Both the position numbers and the translations under genes were made by a program. Of a stretch of DNA of 64,000 nt, positions 16,079-24,948 are shown one piece after another; within the stretch, counting starts at the first letter, position 1; every line of letters starts with the position of its first letter. The notes beneath the pieces were generated by a model. The model was not told the origin of the DNA. It was given only the letters and a program-made list of their open reading frames with translations, and did no database searches. The stretch comes from Natrialba hulunbeirensis JCM 10989 (GTDB lineage: Archaea > Halobacteriota > Halobacteria > Halobacteriales > Natrialbaceae), in the NCBI RefSeq assembly GCF_000337575.1, contig NZ_AOIM01000007.1, positions 1-64,000 of the forward strand, in the 5' to 3' direction.

Positions 16079-17431
16079 ATGAGAAAGTCCAATTGTGTCC
16101 CGCGAACCACATCGTCTATGAGTAATCCACACTATTCACAAGGCATGACTAACATCAAGAATTTATCCCTAATATCTGGTCTTTTTTATATTTTGATTGT
16201 TGCGGGAACCTTTGTTTTGTTAGTGTATTTGGGAGAGATGGAATTTTATAACATAGAGTTCAATGGGGCGAAACATCTATACCCGGTAGTTCCTCTCGCA
16301 GTTTTGTCTGCTATCCCACTAATTACTATGCCTGAAGAAATAAAATCTCCTTCTGACTTAATTATATGGTCTGTATATATGCTAATGTATGTGCCCTCAA
16401 TAGTCACATCGCCATATGTTATATCTTCTAATGGTCATACTCTGTTGATAATATCGATACTGACCTTCTGTATGATTTTTCTTGGTGGGAATTTATTCCC
16501 CCAATTGGTTGTCAGACCAAGACCAAGTGTATCTGGAAATGTTTTTTGGATATTCATTTTATTGATAGGGTTCTTTATAGCATTTACTACAGTATTATCC
16601 CTGGATTATAGTCCAGGAATACCAACAAGTACACAAGAGATCTACCAGCTCCGGACTGCGTATTCAGCGACGATATCCGAACTTAGTCCAATCCAATATA
16701 ATATTGTTCATCGAGGTGTATTTTCACTTAACTATGTTGTACTCCCTACTATTCTAATATATTCTTTAATTACTAAAAAGAAGGCATATCTCTTATTATC
16801 GCTTCTTGGATGGTTATGTATATTTATATTCCTTGGTTTACAGGCAGCACTATTGATACCATTAATGATTATTTGCTTGTTCCTCATACTATCCTATTTT
16901 AGTTATGTAGTTCCATTTGTTGTGATTGGTGTGCTTCTTGGCGCTATTTTTTCGCTCATTCTATATATGATGGGGAACAGTTGGTTTCTGCACTCCTATA
17001 GGAGAATAATATTTGTCCCGCCAATAGCAGCGAATTACTATTTTGAATTCTTCTACATGAATGATAAGATTTATTTGCTGGGTAACACTCTTGGTTATTA
17101 TCCTTATGAACAGAATCATTTATACTTAGTTAGTGAACAATTTGATCCAGGCGCTTCTGCTACAGGGAACCCATGGGGTGTCGGATATGCAAGGTTTGGT
17201 ATCATTGGAATAATCCTTTTCACTATTTTATTGAAGATATTACTAACAATTATAGATTCGCTATCTCAGGATATTGACTCAAACCAATCAATATTACTTA
17301 TTGCAGCCTTCACATTCCCTATCACTAATAGTGGTCTTCTAACGGTACTAACGTTCCACGGAATGGCACTAATTATAGTAGTACTATATCTATTACCATG
17401 GAGAACGTATGAATATAAATTAAGTGATTGA
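16079..17431 (+). CDS. O-antigen-polymerase-like membrane protein
   Basis: A protein of up to 450 residues with about 11-12 hydrophobic segments and a larger polar loop (residues ~315-370) before the last spans, the usual shape of Wzy-type oligosaccharide-unit polymerases. No conserved catalytic motif can be read with confidence, so the name rests on topology and on the neighbours. It abuts the GT4 stop (TGAATG). The first 13-22 codons are not membrane-like, so starts at ATG 16118 or 16145 are also possible. Strongly AT-rich. Confidence 0.65.
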   Translation: MRKSNCVPRTTSSMSNPHYSQGMTNIKNLSLISGLFYILIVAGTFVLLVYLGEMEFYNIEFNGAKHLYPVVPLAVLSAIPLITMPEEIKSPSDLIIWSVYMLMYVPSIVTSPYVISSNGHTLLIISILTFCMIFLGGNLFPQLVVRPRPSVSGNVFWIFILLIGFFIAFTTVLSLDYSPGIPTSTQEIYQLRTAYSATISELSPIQYNIVHRGVFSLNYVVLPTILIYSLITKKKAYLLLSLLGWLCIFIFLGLQAALLIPLMIICLFLILSYFSYVVPFVVIGVLLGAIFSLILYMMGNSWFLHSYRRIIFVPPIAANYYFEFFYMNDKIYLLGNTLGYYPYEQNHLYLVSEQFDPGASATGNPWGVGYARFGIIGIILFTILLKILLTIIDSLSQDIDSNQSILLIAAFTFPITNSGLLTVLTFHGMALIIVVLYLLPWRTYEYKLSD

Positions 17432-17451
17432 TAAATATACTGTGCGAACTA

Positions 17452-18000
17452 CTAGATTGAGTCCCCTTGGTTGAGTGACTCGGCCGGCGGTTGATCAACA
17501 AGTGTTTGATGACTTCGGTGGCGGTTGTGGTAGCGGTGTAGGCAGCCAGCCCGCGCTCGGCGCTGACTTGACTACCGTTTCAGGTTTTATGGAATCGTTG
17601 AATTCGCATTGTATAGGTCTGAAGAGCATTTCTACGAGGTTGCGGTCAGTGTAGTTGAGATTGCCGTCGAGATCGTGCTTGTAGGCGGTTAGATAGCCTA
17701 TCCCATCAACGAGAAACTCCACGTTGGAGACGCAGTATTTCTTCTTTGAGTTTGCTGAGGACGCGTTCAGCCGGGACTCAACCCTTGTGTCTCGAAAAGC
17801 GTGTATGCAGTACGACTTTTGAATCAACATCGATTGCCGCGTAGAGCCACGTTTTCTGTTCATTTTCGAGTTGAATCTGTTTTCATCGATAGCGACACGC
17901 TCTGGCTTAGCGGTGAAATTGTTTTCGTAGGAGTCGCCGTAGTCTAATACCAGCGCTGGATCGTAGCTCGGCGTCTGTTGACGCCGAACCATTCACGGTA
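17452..18000 (-). pseudogene. IS6-family transposase, frameshifted remnant
   Basis: Pieces of a haloarchaeal IS6-type DDE transposase appear in different minus-strand frames: FGVNRRRATIQRWY, then ERVAIDEN, KTWLYAAIDVDSKVVLHTR in another frame, VEFLVDGIGYLTA, GNLNYTDRNLVEMLF and a terminal HRSHQTLVDQPPAESLNQGD ending at a stop near 17452. Several frameshifts are needed to join them, so it is dead. No terminal inverted repeats were found by eye. It separates the two AT-rich halves of the glycan locus. Up to 18202 nothing else is visible. Confidence 0.8.
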
Positions 18001-18202
18001 GTCTCGAAATTCCGCTAATGAAGCGGCTCTAGCATGAGTAGCGTACGTCAGCCTGATCAGCTAGGCTGGCTGTGTGCGTCCGATAACTATCCAAAAACGT
18101 CACATCATAGGAGCTCGTTACGTCAATCTGGTGTTCTTTGAACAGCATGTTCCTATTTCCCTCGAAGAACTCCGTTCCATTCAATCCCAATCTAGCAGTG
18201 CC

Positions 18203-19618
18203 TCACCGGATGACATCCCGTGCCTGTTCAACAGTCTTCATTCTTAGAGGCGAATACAGCAAAACAAATGCACTATATAAAGTTGCACCTACGAATACAT
18301 ACCCTGCCAAGTGAATGACCGTAGTTATTTCAATCCAGTTATTTGCTATGTGGAGTGAAAAATACATTGCGAGTGACGATAGTAGACACCAGCCGAGTTC
18401 ATAATAGGGCACTCGGATAGAAATTATCTTTGATAAGTAATAAGTTCGATGTATTGTACCGATGGTCATAGAGAGCGTCGTTCCTAAAGCGGCTCCCAAG
18501 ATCCCAAAATGCCATATGAGAATGATATTTAGTACAAGATTAGCAATGATATCCACGAGAGCAGCATGTGTAACCAAATCAGGCCGATTCAAGCCAAGGA
18601 GCGATTTGCCCACGATTTGTCTAATAGCTCGGGGGAGTTTTCCCGCTAAAAGGATGATAAGTGCTAACCAAGCGGCTGTGAACTCTTGACCGAAAATCAA
18701 ACCAAGTATTTCTTCCGATAATAGAATCCCTCCAAAGAACGCAGGGAATACAAATACGAGTGATGGTGTAATAATTTTTGGTAGTAGTCTTTCAAGTGAC
18801 TCTTTCGAATCTTCTGACTCCCAGGAGCTAATCTGGGGAAAAATAGTGGTTCCAATTGCACTCGTAAGTAGCAAAACAGGTCCAGCCACACGCCATGCAA
18901 TTTCATATGCCCCGACAGCTGCTTGAGTGACGAAGAATCCGATGATCAAAATATCCATCCAATTATGGACTTGCCCATCAATTTCAGGGATAATGCTATA
19001 CTTGGCATAATCAACCAGAGAACGGGCCTGAGTGATCGTTGGTTGACCAATACCAACTGATGTCTTACAGATCGCCCAAGCGAGTTGAACCCCTTTCCCA
19101 ACGATCACACCATACACGAGTCCGAAAACACCAAAATCAAACTGAACAAGAAGAACTCCGAGACCGACCCATGTGAAAGAATATGCAAATTGAAGAGTAG
19201 CTGTTTCTCCAACGCGGAGTTCCCCTTTCAGTACATTCATCATCAGCTCTGCTGATTCCTGTAGAATAATTGTAATAATAAGCAGTCCGGCGACATTTGC
19301 ACCAATATACTGATTGAGATATGATTGAAAAACAAGGATACTACCCGTGACCAGCAAGAGTAGTGTTGCCTTCAAAACAATAGCAGTTCCTATAATTTGA
19401 TCTGCAGGACCACCCTCGCTGATTCGTTTTTCAACAGCAATCCGGGTACCTAAGTTAGCCGGAAGTTCAGAGACAGCGAGTACTGCTTGGAACAAAAAAA
19501 AGATGCCAAGTAGTCTTGCCCCCAACTCTTGTGCAAAAAATGCTGTACCAACAAAAGTCAGCAGGAGACTGCCGACTCTTGCTGCGGCAATTTTAAGACT
19601 AGACCGAGCAACGTTCAT
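18203..19618 (-). CDS. Oligosaccharide flippase (Wzx/MATE-like)
   Basis: A 471-residue integral membrane protein with about 14 hydrophobic spans beginning ARVGSLLLTFVGTAFFAQELG and PANLGTRIAVEK, the pattern of polysaccharide-biosynthesis flippases of the MOP superfamily. Such proteins move lipid-linked oligosaccharides to the outer face of the membrane, which fits the surrounding transferases. It is convergent with the polymerase-like gene across the IS remnant, and 35 bp downstream of the asparagine-synthase-like gene. A TATA-like element at about 19638-19645 suggests its own promoter. Confidence 0.88.
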   Translation of the reverse strand: MNVARSSLKIAAARVGSLLLTFVGTAFFAQELGARLLGIFFLFQAVLAVSELPANLGTRIAVEKRISEGGPADQIIGTAIVLKATLLLLVTGSILVFQSYLNQYIGANVAGLLIITIILQESAELMMNVLKGELRVGETATLQFAYSFTWVGLGVLLVQFDFGVFGLVYGVIVGKGVQLAWAICKTSVGIGQPTITQARSLVDYAKYSIIPEIDGQVHNWMDILIIGFFVTQAAVGAYEIAWRVAGPVLLLTSAIGTTIFPQISSWESEDSKESLERLLPKIITPSLVFVFPAFFGGILLSEEILGLIFGQEFTAAWLALIILLAGKLPRAIRQIVGKSLLGLNRPDLVTHAALVDIIANLVLNIILIWHFGILGAALGTTLSMTIGTIHRTYYLSKIISIRVPYYELGWCLLSSLAMYFSLHIANNWIEITTVIHLAGYVFVGATLYSAFVLLYSPLRMKTVEQARDVIR

Positions 19619-19653
19619 GGTATAGGTAACTCAATCATTAAAAATTTAGTGGT

Positions 19654-21513
19654 TTATTTAAGGTCCAATGAGGATTTCAATACTGTTATTAGTGTATAAA
19701 GTTGATTCGTGTAATTTTCACCGTTAACATGATCCTGATAGCATTGCTGAACTCCATCAAAATCTAAATATGGTGAAGAGCGAATACGATCCTCATTTTG
19801 TGATATTATTTCTTTGACAAATGGATCCGATCGAATTAGTGTAGCATGGTTAATCCACGGTCCACCGTCATCAATAACATCTCCATCGCTGAAAGAAGAC
19901 ACTCTTTCTTTTATCTTGCTCTGGAGTGCAGACTTTTTTCTACGATAGTGTTTTGCATAACTGGGATAATGAAGAGGAAGATCGTAATCGGGATGAGGAA
20001 TAGAGGCTAGGTCTGGATTGAGTTCTGGCAGTGCAGTTTCAACTATATTTTGTCTATATCGGTATGAACTTGGTATTTGGAGTACCAAATCAATAATGCG
20101 GTTATCTAAGAAGGGATACCTTGTAGGAAGCATTTGATTAAGTGTTTCATAAAATGTAAACGTTTTAACATTTGTTAATGGATATATTATGCCATACTCA
20201 ACTAACGCCCTCCATGAGGAATACTCAACACCATGGTTTTGAATTGTGTTCTCACCGTGGGATAAACGCTTTCTGAAGGAATTTTGTGGACTTAATTCAC
20301 TTTTCAAATATGGTAACGGAGAGTTATAGTCCCCTACCTCCCCTCTGTTCATTGCCTCAACATATGCTGGCGGGGAATCTATTGGACGAGGCTGTGATAA
20401 TGGGTACAGATGTCTCAAAACTGGATACGATGCAAATTTTCTTGGAACATATGTCCCACCTAAAATTGTATCACTGTATTGCCCACAGATTATTTGGTCA
20501 ACTTGGCCAGTTATTTCATCAATAAAGCCAGTAGCATGAGCATGCTGGGGATGCCCATTGAAGTTTGTAATCTCAGTTGTCTTTTCAAATACAGTCGGGT
20601 AATATCTCTCATCCCGCAGTAGGAATTGGAAATCTTGGGAAATATTTTCTGCTACTTGTTTCGCTGTCTGGGCTTCAGTATTCCCATCCAATTGTTCGTT
20701 CATGTGGAACGCTGTGACATCCCTTTCTAACGTGTCCAAGAGTAATCTCGAGTCTGCACCGCCGCTGAGTAACAGCCCCTGTTTTTGGTCTTGACTCTCA
20801 CGTTCGCGTACTGCATTTTGGAAAATACTTTTAAATTTATCAACACACTCAGAAAACGAATAGTTTTGCTCAGATGGTACTGGCCACCAGTACTTACGAC
20901 TATTAACACGCTCTCCACTCATATCAAATGTAATGATAGATGCTGGCGATATCTTTTTTACTCCTTTTGCGGGTGTATGTATGCCGAAGGCACGGCTATA
21001 CATGAGAAATTCTCCGAGGAACTCTGGATCTGCTTTCAAACTAATATCTGGATGAACAGCAAGCGATTGTAGAAGGGAGGAAAACACAAGAGTTCCGTTT
21101 GAGGTACGTGTGTAGTAGATTGGTCTAGATCCCAATCGATCCGTGAATAGCGATACTGTCTTGGATTTGTGATCATAGATAACTCCTGAAAATTCGCTAT
21201 TCAGACCTGTGATGAAGTTCAGGCCGTATTCCTCATATAAATCGGCACAGAATTCTGCCTCGTTAGTGCTATCTGGACGTGGAGTATACTGACCTTTACA
21301 TTCGCAGCCAATTATATCCCCCCAACACCATATTGAGATGTCATCCGTGGTTACTGGCTGTTCTTTAAAATTAATATCATGATCTGAATTCCCAATAGCC
21401 ACGTAATCATCTCTATATGTAGACTGAATTTGGGACTCAGTCCAGCAAATAGCATCTGTGAGAGTATCTATTTTAGAGTCTTGCGAGCCAATGACACCAC
21501 AGATACCAACCAT
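19654..21513 (-). CDS. Asparagine-synthase-like amidotransferase without Cys2
   Basis: A 619-residue protein with an N-terminal class II glutamine amidotransferase-like domain (to ~190; FTDRLGSRPIYY, LVFSSLLQSL) and a C-terminal asparagine-synthase ATP-pyrophosphatase domain with GLLLSGGADSRLLLD. The start at ATG 21513 fits a TATA box 25 nt upstream; a GTG lies one codon earlier. It begins MVGICGVIG, so the catalytic N-terminal Cys of canonical MCGI enzymes is replaced by Val, with a Cys only at residue 5. Glutaminase activity is therefore doubtful. In glycan loci such proteins may amidate sugar acids or peptides; the substrate is unknown. Confidence 0.8.
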   Translation of the reverse strand: MVGICGVIGSQDSKIDTLTDAICWTESQIQSTYRDDYVAIGNSDHDINFKEQPVTTDDISIWCWGDIIGCECKGQYTPRPDSTNEAEFCADLYEEYGLNFITGLNSEFSGVIYDHKSKTVSLFTDRLGSRPIYYTRTSNGTLVFSSLLQSLAVHPDISLKADPEFLGEFLMYSRAFGIHTPAKGVKKISPASIITFDMSGERVNSRKYWWPVPSEQNYSFSECVDKFKSIFQNAVRERESQDQKQGLLLSGGADSRLLLDTLERDVTAFHMNEQLDGNTEAQTAKQVAENISQDFQFLLRDERYYPTVFEKTTEITNFNGHPQHAHATGFIDEITGQVDQIICGQYSDTILGGTYVPRKFASYPVLRHLYPLSQPRPIDSPPAYVEAMNRGEVGDYNSPLPYLKSELSPQNSFRKRLSHGENTIQNHGVEYSSWRALVEYGIIYPLTNVKTFTFYETLNQMLPTRYPFLDNRIIDLVLQIPSSYRYRQNIVETALPELNPDLASIPHPDYDLPLHYPSYAKHYRRKKSALQSKIKERVSSFSDGDVIDDGGPWINHATLIRSDPFVKEIISQNEDRIRSSPYLDFDGVQQCYQDHVNGENYTNQLYTLITVLKSSLDLK

Positions 21514-21537
21514 CACTTTTGGGAAATTCGTTTAGGG

Positions 21538-21545
21538 ATATAAAT
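21538..21545 (-). promoter_or_regulatory. TATA box of the asparagine-synthase-like gene
   Basis: ATTTATAT on the minus strand lies 25 nt before ATG 21513 and supports a leaderless transcript and that start. Confidence 0.6.
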
Positions 21546-21600
21546 TGACCGAAAGACTTCAGGTGGATATGTACTTCCCCGTCAATTCACAGACTGCGTT

Positions 21601-21888
21601 TCACTCGATATCATTTAACTCGAGCTCACCCGCTAAATACGCTTTCCCCTCCGTAGTGAGATGATAGTAGCCTGCCTCGTCAACCTTCTCTAGCAGCCCG
21701 TGCTTCTCGAGTTCTTTCAATCGTTGTCGAACAGTCGAATAGCCGATTTCGTGCCCGTGGCGGTTGAGATTTCGATAGAGTGGCTTTGCTGGGAGTTCGA
21801 GGTCGTGCTCGTCGAGGAACTCGAGTATAAGCCCATCTTTCAGCGACATCCACTCTGGACGAGGACGCATTCGACGGAGTTCTCCCAC
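21601..21888 (-). CDS. Winged-helix regulator (phage PhiH1 repressor-like)
   Basis: A 95-residue winged-helix protein. MRPRPEWMSLKDGLILEFLDE, KPLYRNLNRHGHEIGYSTVR and RQRLKELEKHGLLEKVDEAGYYHLT form helices 1-3 and the wing. The pattern is that of small haloarchaeal regulators often annotated as PhiH1 repressor-like. It stands alone on the minus strand. The start could be any of MGELRR or the next two Met codons. Confidence 0.75.
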   Translation of the reverse strand: MGELRRMRPRPEWMSLKDGLILEFLDEHDLELPAKPLYRNLNRHGHEIGYSTVRQRLKELEKHGLLEKVDEAGYYHLTTEGKAYLAGELELNDIE

Positions 21889-22097
21889 GGGCGGGCATTA
21901 ACGTGATTTGGTTTCTCGAAATGATAGCGTGAGTACGATACTTCTGTAGCATAAATACGCTAGAATAAAGTACGTAGAGTTGTTAGCAAGTTGTACGGAA
22001 GCACCGGTTCAGACGCGTCGCTCAGAATCTGGAAGTAGCGGACCGGTGGGGCAAACACCAGTCCGCGAACAGCCTCCGTAACCCGACTACGGAAGCC

Positions 22098-22685
22098 ATG
22101 TCAAACGACGAGACACGGGGTAATCAAAGCCCCGACAGACAGGACGCACTGATCGACCCGAACCAGTCCCTCCAGACGCACCTCGAGTATATCGACTCAA
22201 TCACGCGCGCACTGCTCGCCAGGACGACCCCGCCGAACGCGAGCGCGGTCGACCACCTGGAACCCGACCAGCGCCGTGAACTCCGCCGGCACCTCCGACA
22301 GATCAGAGCGGAGGCGAGCCGCGTCGGCCTGCTCGCGATCGGCCCCGAGGCGTCGATGCCCTACCGACCCGACACAGCGAACGTTCTCACGTACTCCGGG
22401 CCGGATGCATTGCCTGACACCACTGACGACCACTCGGAATCTGATCAGAGCACTGTAAAGGATCAGCCGAGCCACGACACTGCCGACGACCAGCCTAGCA
22501 ACGCATCCAACGACACCCAACCCAGCAACACACCTGCGGACAATCAGCCCAGCCAAAACACACCTGACGACACCCAACCCAGCAACACACCTGCGGACAA
22601 TCAGCCCAGCCAAAACACACCTGACGACACCCAACCCAGCAACACGTCCGACGACCACGACACCCGAGGTGAGCCCGATGAGTGA
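22098..22685 (+). CDS. Acidic protein with tandem-repeat tail, unknown
   Basis: A 195-residue protein. Residues ~1-100 are a helical, His/Arg-containing region (LRRHLRQIRAEASRVGLLAI); the rest is a disordered Asp/Pro/Ser/Asn/Gln tail made partly of a 19-residue repeat (QPSNTPADNQPSQNTPDDT). It ends in an 8-nt overlap (ATGAGTGA) with the coiled-coil gene, so both should be made together. No family recognised. The pair is reminiscent of accessory-element genes in haloarchaea; a role in the biology of a plasmid or provirus is a guess. Confidence 0.7.
   Translation: MSNDETRGNQSPDRQDALIDPNQSLQTHLEYIDSITRALLARTTPPNASAVDHLEPDQRRELRRHLRQIRAEASRVGLLAIGPEASMPYRPDTANVLTYSGPDALPDTTDDHSESDQSTVKDQPSHDTADDQPSNASNDTQPSNTPADNQPSQNTPDDTQPSNTPADNQPSQNTPDDTQPSNTSDDHDTRGEPDE
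22511..22645 (+). repeat. 57-bp tandem repeat inside a coding sequence
   Basis: A 57-bp unit beginning CGACACCCAACCCAGCAACAC recurs at 22511, 22568 and 22625 (third copy partial), with near-identical copies. It encodes the 19-residue Pro/Asn/Gln repeat of the protein at 22098 and should be able to change copy number in frame. Confidence 0.85.
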
Positions 22686-23583
22686 CGACCCGACACTCGA
22701 GTCCCTCCACGAACGAATCGCAGCGTTGGAGTCCGAACTCGAGTGCAAGGCAGAACGGATCGCCGAACTGGAGCGTGATTGTGATCGGCTCGAAGCGCGC
22801 CTCGAATCGGAGGGTGGGGTAGAGTCAGGCAGTGAGTCCGATACTAGAACTGAGCCTGACACCGAACCCGAGTCCAAGTCCAAGTCAGCGTGCAACTGCA
22901 CGTGCCAGTGCGACCCCCACACCGCAAAACTCGAGGCGGCCCTGAAGAAGGCCGCCACCAACAAGGCCCGCATCGAAGAACTCCAGGCGCGCGAACTCGA
23001 GAAGGGTGCCCATCTCGCCGCCGACCATATCGACCCACACGAGCTCGACGTTCCCGGCAACCAGATCGAACAGATCACCAAGGACGACGGCCGGACGTAC
23101 GTCCGCCTGCCCGAGAGCGCGGACCCGTTAGACGACGGTCACACGACACTCGCCTTCGGCGACCTGCTCCCGATCCAGCAACTCGCCCGGATGGATGCGG
23201 ACAGACGCCGGGCAACGGCAAACGCTCTCCCCACCCGACTCGCTGCACGACTCTGGCAGGCTCGCACCGACCCGCAGTTCGGCGACGATCCCTGGCGGGC
23301 CGGCTGTAAGGATGTCCGCGAGTACGTCACGGCGAGTGACCTGAAACACTGGATCCGCAGACAGGAACCCGGCACAAGCGAGAGCTACGCGAAGAAACTC
23401 GTCTCCAGAACGATCGACGCCCTCCTCGATCTGTCGAAGCACCGGCTCGCGGTCCACCGGACCACCCAGCGCAAGAATGGACTCGAGTACACCGAGCGTC
23501 GGCTGGTCCTCCCTGTGGATGCGGACCTCCCCGGCGAGACGAGCAGCAGCGAGCCACCGGAGACAGCTGGCGTCCACGGCTAG
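22678..23583 (+). CDS. Coiled-coil protein, possible DNA-binding partner
   Basis: A 301-residue protein. Residues ~5-45 form a leucine-heptad coiled coil (LESLHERIAALESELECKAE), followed by an acidic linker with a small CNCTCQC cluster (~73-79), a second helical stretch and a C-terminal globular region (~130-290) with WRAGCKDVREYVTASDLKHW, then SYAKKLVSRTIDALLDLSKH, which looks like a helical nucleic-acid-binding or oligomerisation module. Start at ATG 22678 (overlap ATGAGTGA). I do not recognise the family; the CXCXCXC cluster could bind a metal. Confidence 0.75.
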   Translation: MSDDPTLESLHERIAALESELECKAERIAELERDCDRLEARLESEGGVESGSESDTRTEPDTEPESKSKSACNCTCQCDPHTAKLEAALKKAATNKARIEELQARELEKGAHLAADHIDPHELDVPGNQIEQITKDDGRTYVRLPESADPLDDGHTTLAFGDLLPIQQLARMDADRRRATANALPTRLAARLWQARTDPQFGDDPWRAGCKDVREYVTASDLKHWIRRQEPGTSESYAKKLVSRTIDALLDLSKHRLAVHRTTQRKNGLEYTERRLVLPVDADLPGETSSSEPPETAGVHG

Positions 23584-24017
23584 GGCTGTCCACTCGACGA
23601 AAGCCACTCCCAGAACACATAGCGTACACCCAACGCACCAGACACGCGCCTAGCGTACCAGACACTACCCACACGCCCCGAAGCCCCCAACACGCCACGC
23701 ACACGCCCCTAAACCACTACCACGCCACACACCCCCGACGCACCACCACCACCGCTCCACCGACTTGAGTCCAACCACGAACCAACTCGAGTCCAGCCAG
23801 CCACCAGGGACGAGGAGCTGTGGGTCTCGTTACTCGAGTAGCTCGGTAGTTGAGCCAGGAGACACCCACCACAGCCACCACCGGTGACGACAGGTGTCCA
23901 CGGAACGCCGAGTGCTGTGCCTAGCGAATCGGGCGGCTAGCTGTCATTCTCTTCTAACCACTGCAGCGTACCTGTACCCAACGTCTAAGTCGTGTCAACG
24001 CATACGTTGACGTATCG
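23584..24017. other. Strand-asymmetric A/C-rich spacer before vapBC
   Basis: From about 23617 to 23765 the plus strand is almost entirely A and C with very few T or G, with recurring ACCAGACAC, CACGCCAC and CACCAC words; the downstream part has repeated CTCGAGT-type motifs. No gene is visible. The end of the spacer carries a palindrome at 23994-24011. Confidence 0.55.
23994..24011. promoter_or_regulatory. Palindromic operator upstream of vapBC
   Basis: GTCAACG-CATA-CGTTGAC is a perfect 7-bp inverted repeat with a 4-nt centre, ending 6 nt before ATG 24018. Its position over the expected start of transcription suits autoregulation by the antitoxin dimer. Confidence 0.65.
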
Positions 24018-24263
24018 ATGTCGACCGCTGATGAACAGATTCGAGTTAGCGACCGGGTGAAACGGCACCTCGATCGCCGGAGACGCGAAGGGGAGAGCTA
24101 TAACGATGTTCTCGAGCGACTCTTCGAAGAGGAGGGTGAGCACGATCTCCTCGCTGGGTTCGGACGGTGGTCGGACGACCACGCTGATCGCGTTCGTGAG
24201 GCGCGCAAGAAGGAGAAAGAGAAGTCGGAAGCGAGGAACCGCCGTCTGTCGGAGGAGAGATGA
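24018..24263 (+). CDS. vapB: VapB antitoxin
   Basis: An 81-residue antitoxin. The N-terminal half (IRVSDRVKRHLDRRRREGES then YNDVLERLF) is the DNA-binding region typical of haloarchaeal VapB; the C-terminal half is a highly charged helix. The stop overlaps vapC as ATGA. The 18-bp palindrome just upstream is the probable operator. Confidence 0.85.
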   Translation: MSTADEQIRVSDRVKRHLDRRRREGESYNDVLERLFEEEGEHDLLAGFGRWSDDHADRVREARKKEKEKSEARNRRLSEER

Positions 24264-24655
24264 AAGTACTCGATGCGAATTTTCTCATCGATTATCTGAA
24301 CGGTGTTGACGCGACTGCCGAGTACTTACTCGCCAACGAGAACGAACAATTTGTCTTTCCGGCACCAGCCTATGCTGAGGTGTTGGTCGGGGAAGGAAAC
24401 GCTCCGAATGGTGACGTGACTGCGGCAGCGGTCGATCTCTCGTGGGGAGAGGTATACGAGATCACCGAACAGACCACTGTTCTCGCCGGCGACATCGCAG
24501 ACGAGGTCGGCCCACAGGGGCCGTTCCTGACCGGAATGGACGCGCTCATTGCAGCAGTTGGCCGAGAGGTAGACGCGCCAGTCGTTTCAGCGGACGGTGA
24601 CCTTACGCACGAAGCGGTCAAGGCGGTCATTGCTGTTGAGGAATACCGGAACTGA
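24260..24655 (+). CDS. vapC: VapC PIN-domain ribonuclease toxin
   Basis: A 131-residue complete PIN domain. Acidic active-site residues are visible in order: Asp5 and nearby residues of MKVLDANFLIDYLNG, Glu40 in PAYAEVLVGEG, Asp95 in TGMDALIAAVG and Asp113-region in VVSADGDLTH. Family members cleave tRNA or rRNA when freed from VapB. It is complete and coupled to its antitoxin, unlike the truncated copy at 3124. Confidence 0.9.
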   Translation: MKVLDANFLIDYLNGVDATAEYLLANENEQFVFPAPAYAEVLVGEGNAPNGDVTAAAVDLSWGEVYEITEQTTVLAGDIADEVGPQGPFLTGMDALIAAVGREVDAPVVSADGDLTHEAVKAVIAVEEYRN

Positions 24656-24754
24656 TCGACCGACAACAGGTATAGAATGATCAAGCGGACTCTCCGGCGG
24701 TCGCTTTCCGATCGGAGGACTACGGCCTATTACCTGGCAAAATTATATGGGTAG

Positions 24755-24925
24755 TCGGAGTGCGACAACTGCTATTGTTCTCCTGACCAATGGTCGTATA
24801 CCAAAGGGCACGAACTGCACGTCGCACCGGATCCCGACCCAGACATACTCACGCTTCCCGGGATGGTCGAACTCTGGGAACGATTCTGGAGCGAGATCCC
24901 GAAATCCGAGTTCGAAATCAAGTGA
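24755..24925 (+). pseudogene. 3' fragment of a TumE-like (DUF6516) toxin
   Basis: After a TAG at 24752-24754 a frame encodes a 56-residue C-terminal piece with SYTKGHELHVAPDPDPDIL and PGMVELWERFWSEIPKSEFE, similar in pattern to the HELH...PG...LP end of TumE toxins. No start codon or N-terminal half is present. It lies 23 bp before the HVO_A0114-type gene, which is the usual partner of TumE. The family call is moderate. Confidence 0.5.
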
Positions 24926-24948
24926 AGCCATCACACGACGGTGATACC

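Noticed and set aside
22511-22645. The 57-bp repeats as a CRISPR or iteron array
   Set aside because: The units are directly adjacent, keep the reading frame and encode a 19-residue repeat, so they are a coding tandem repeat.
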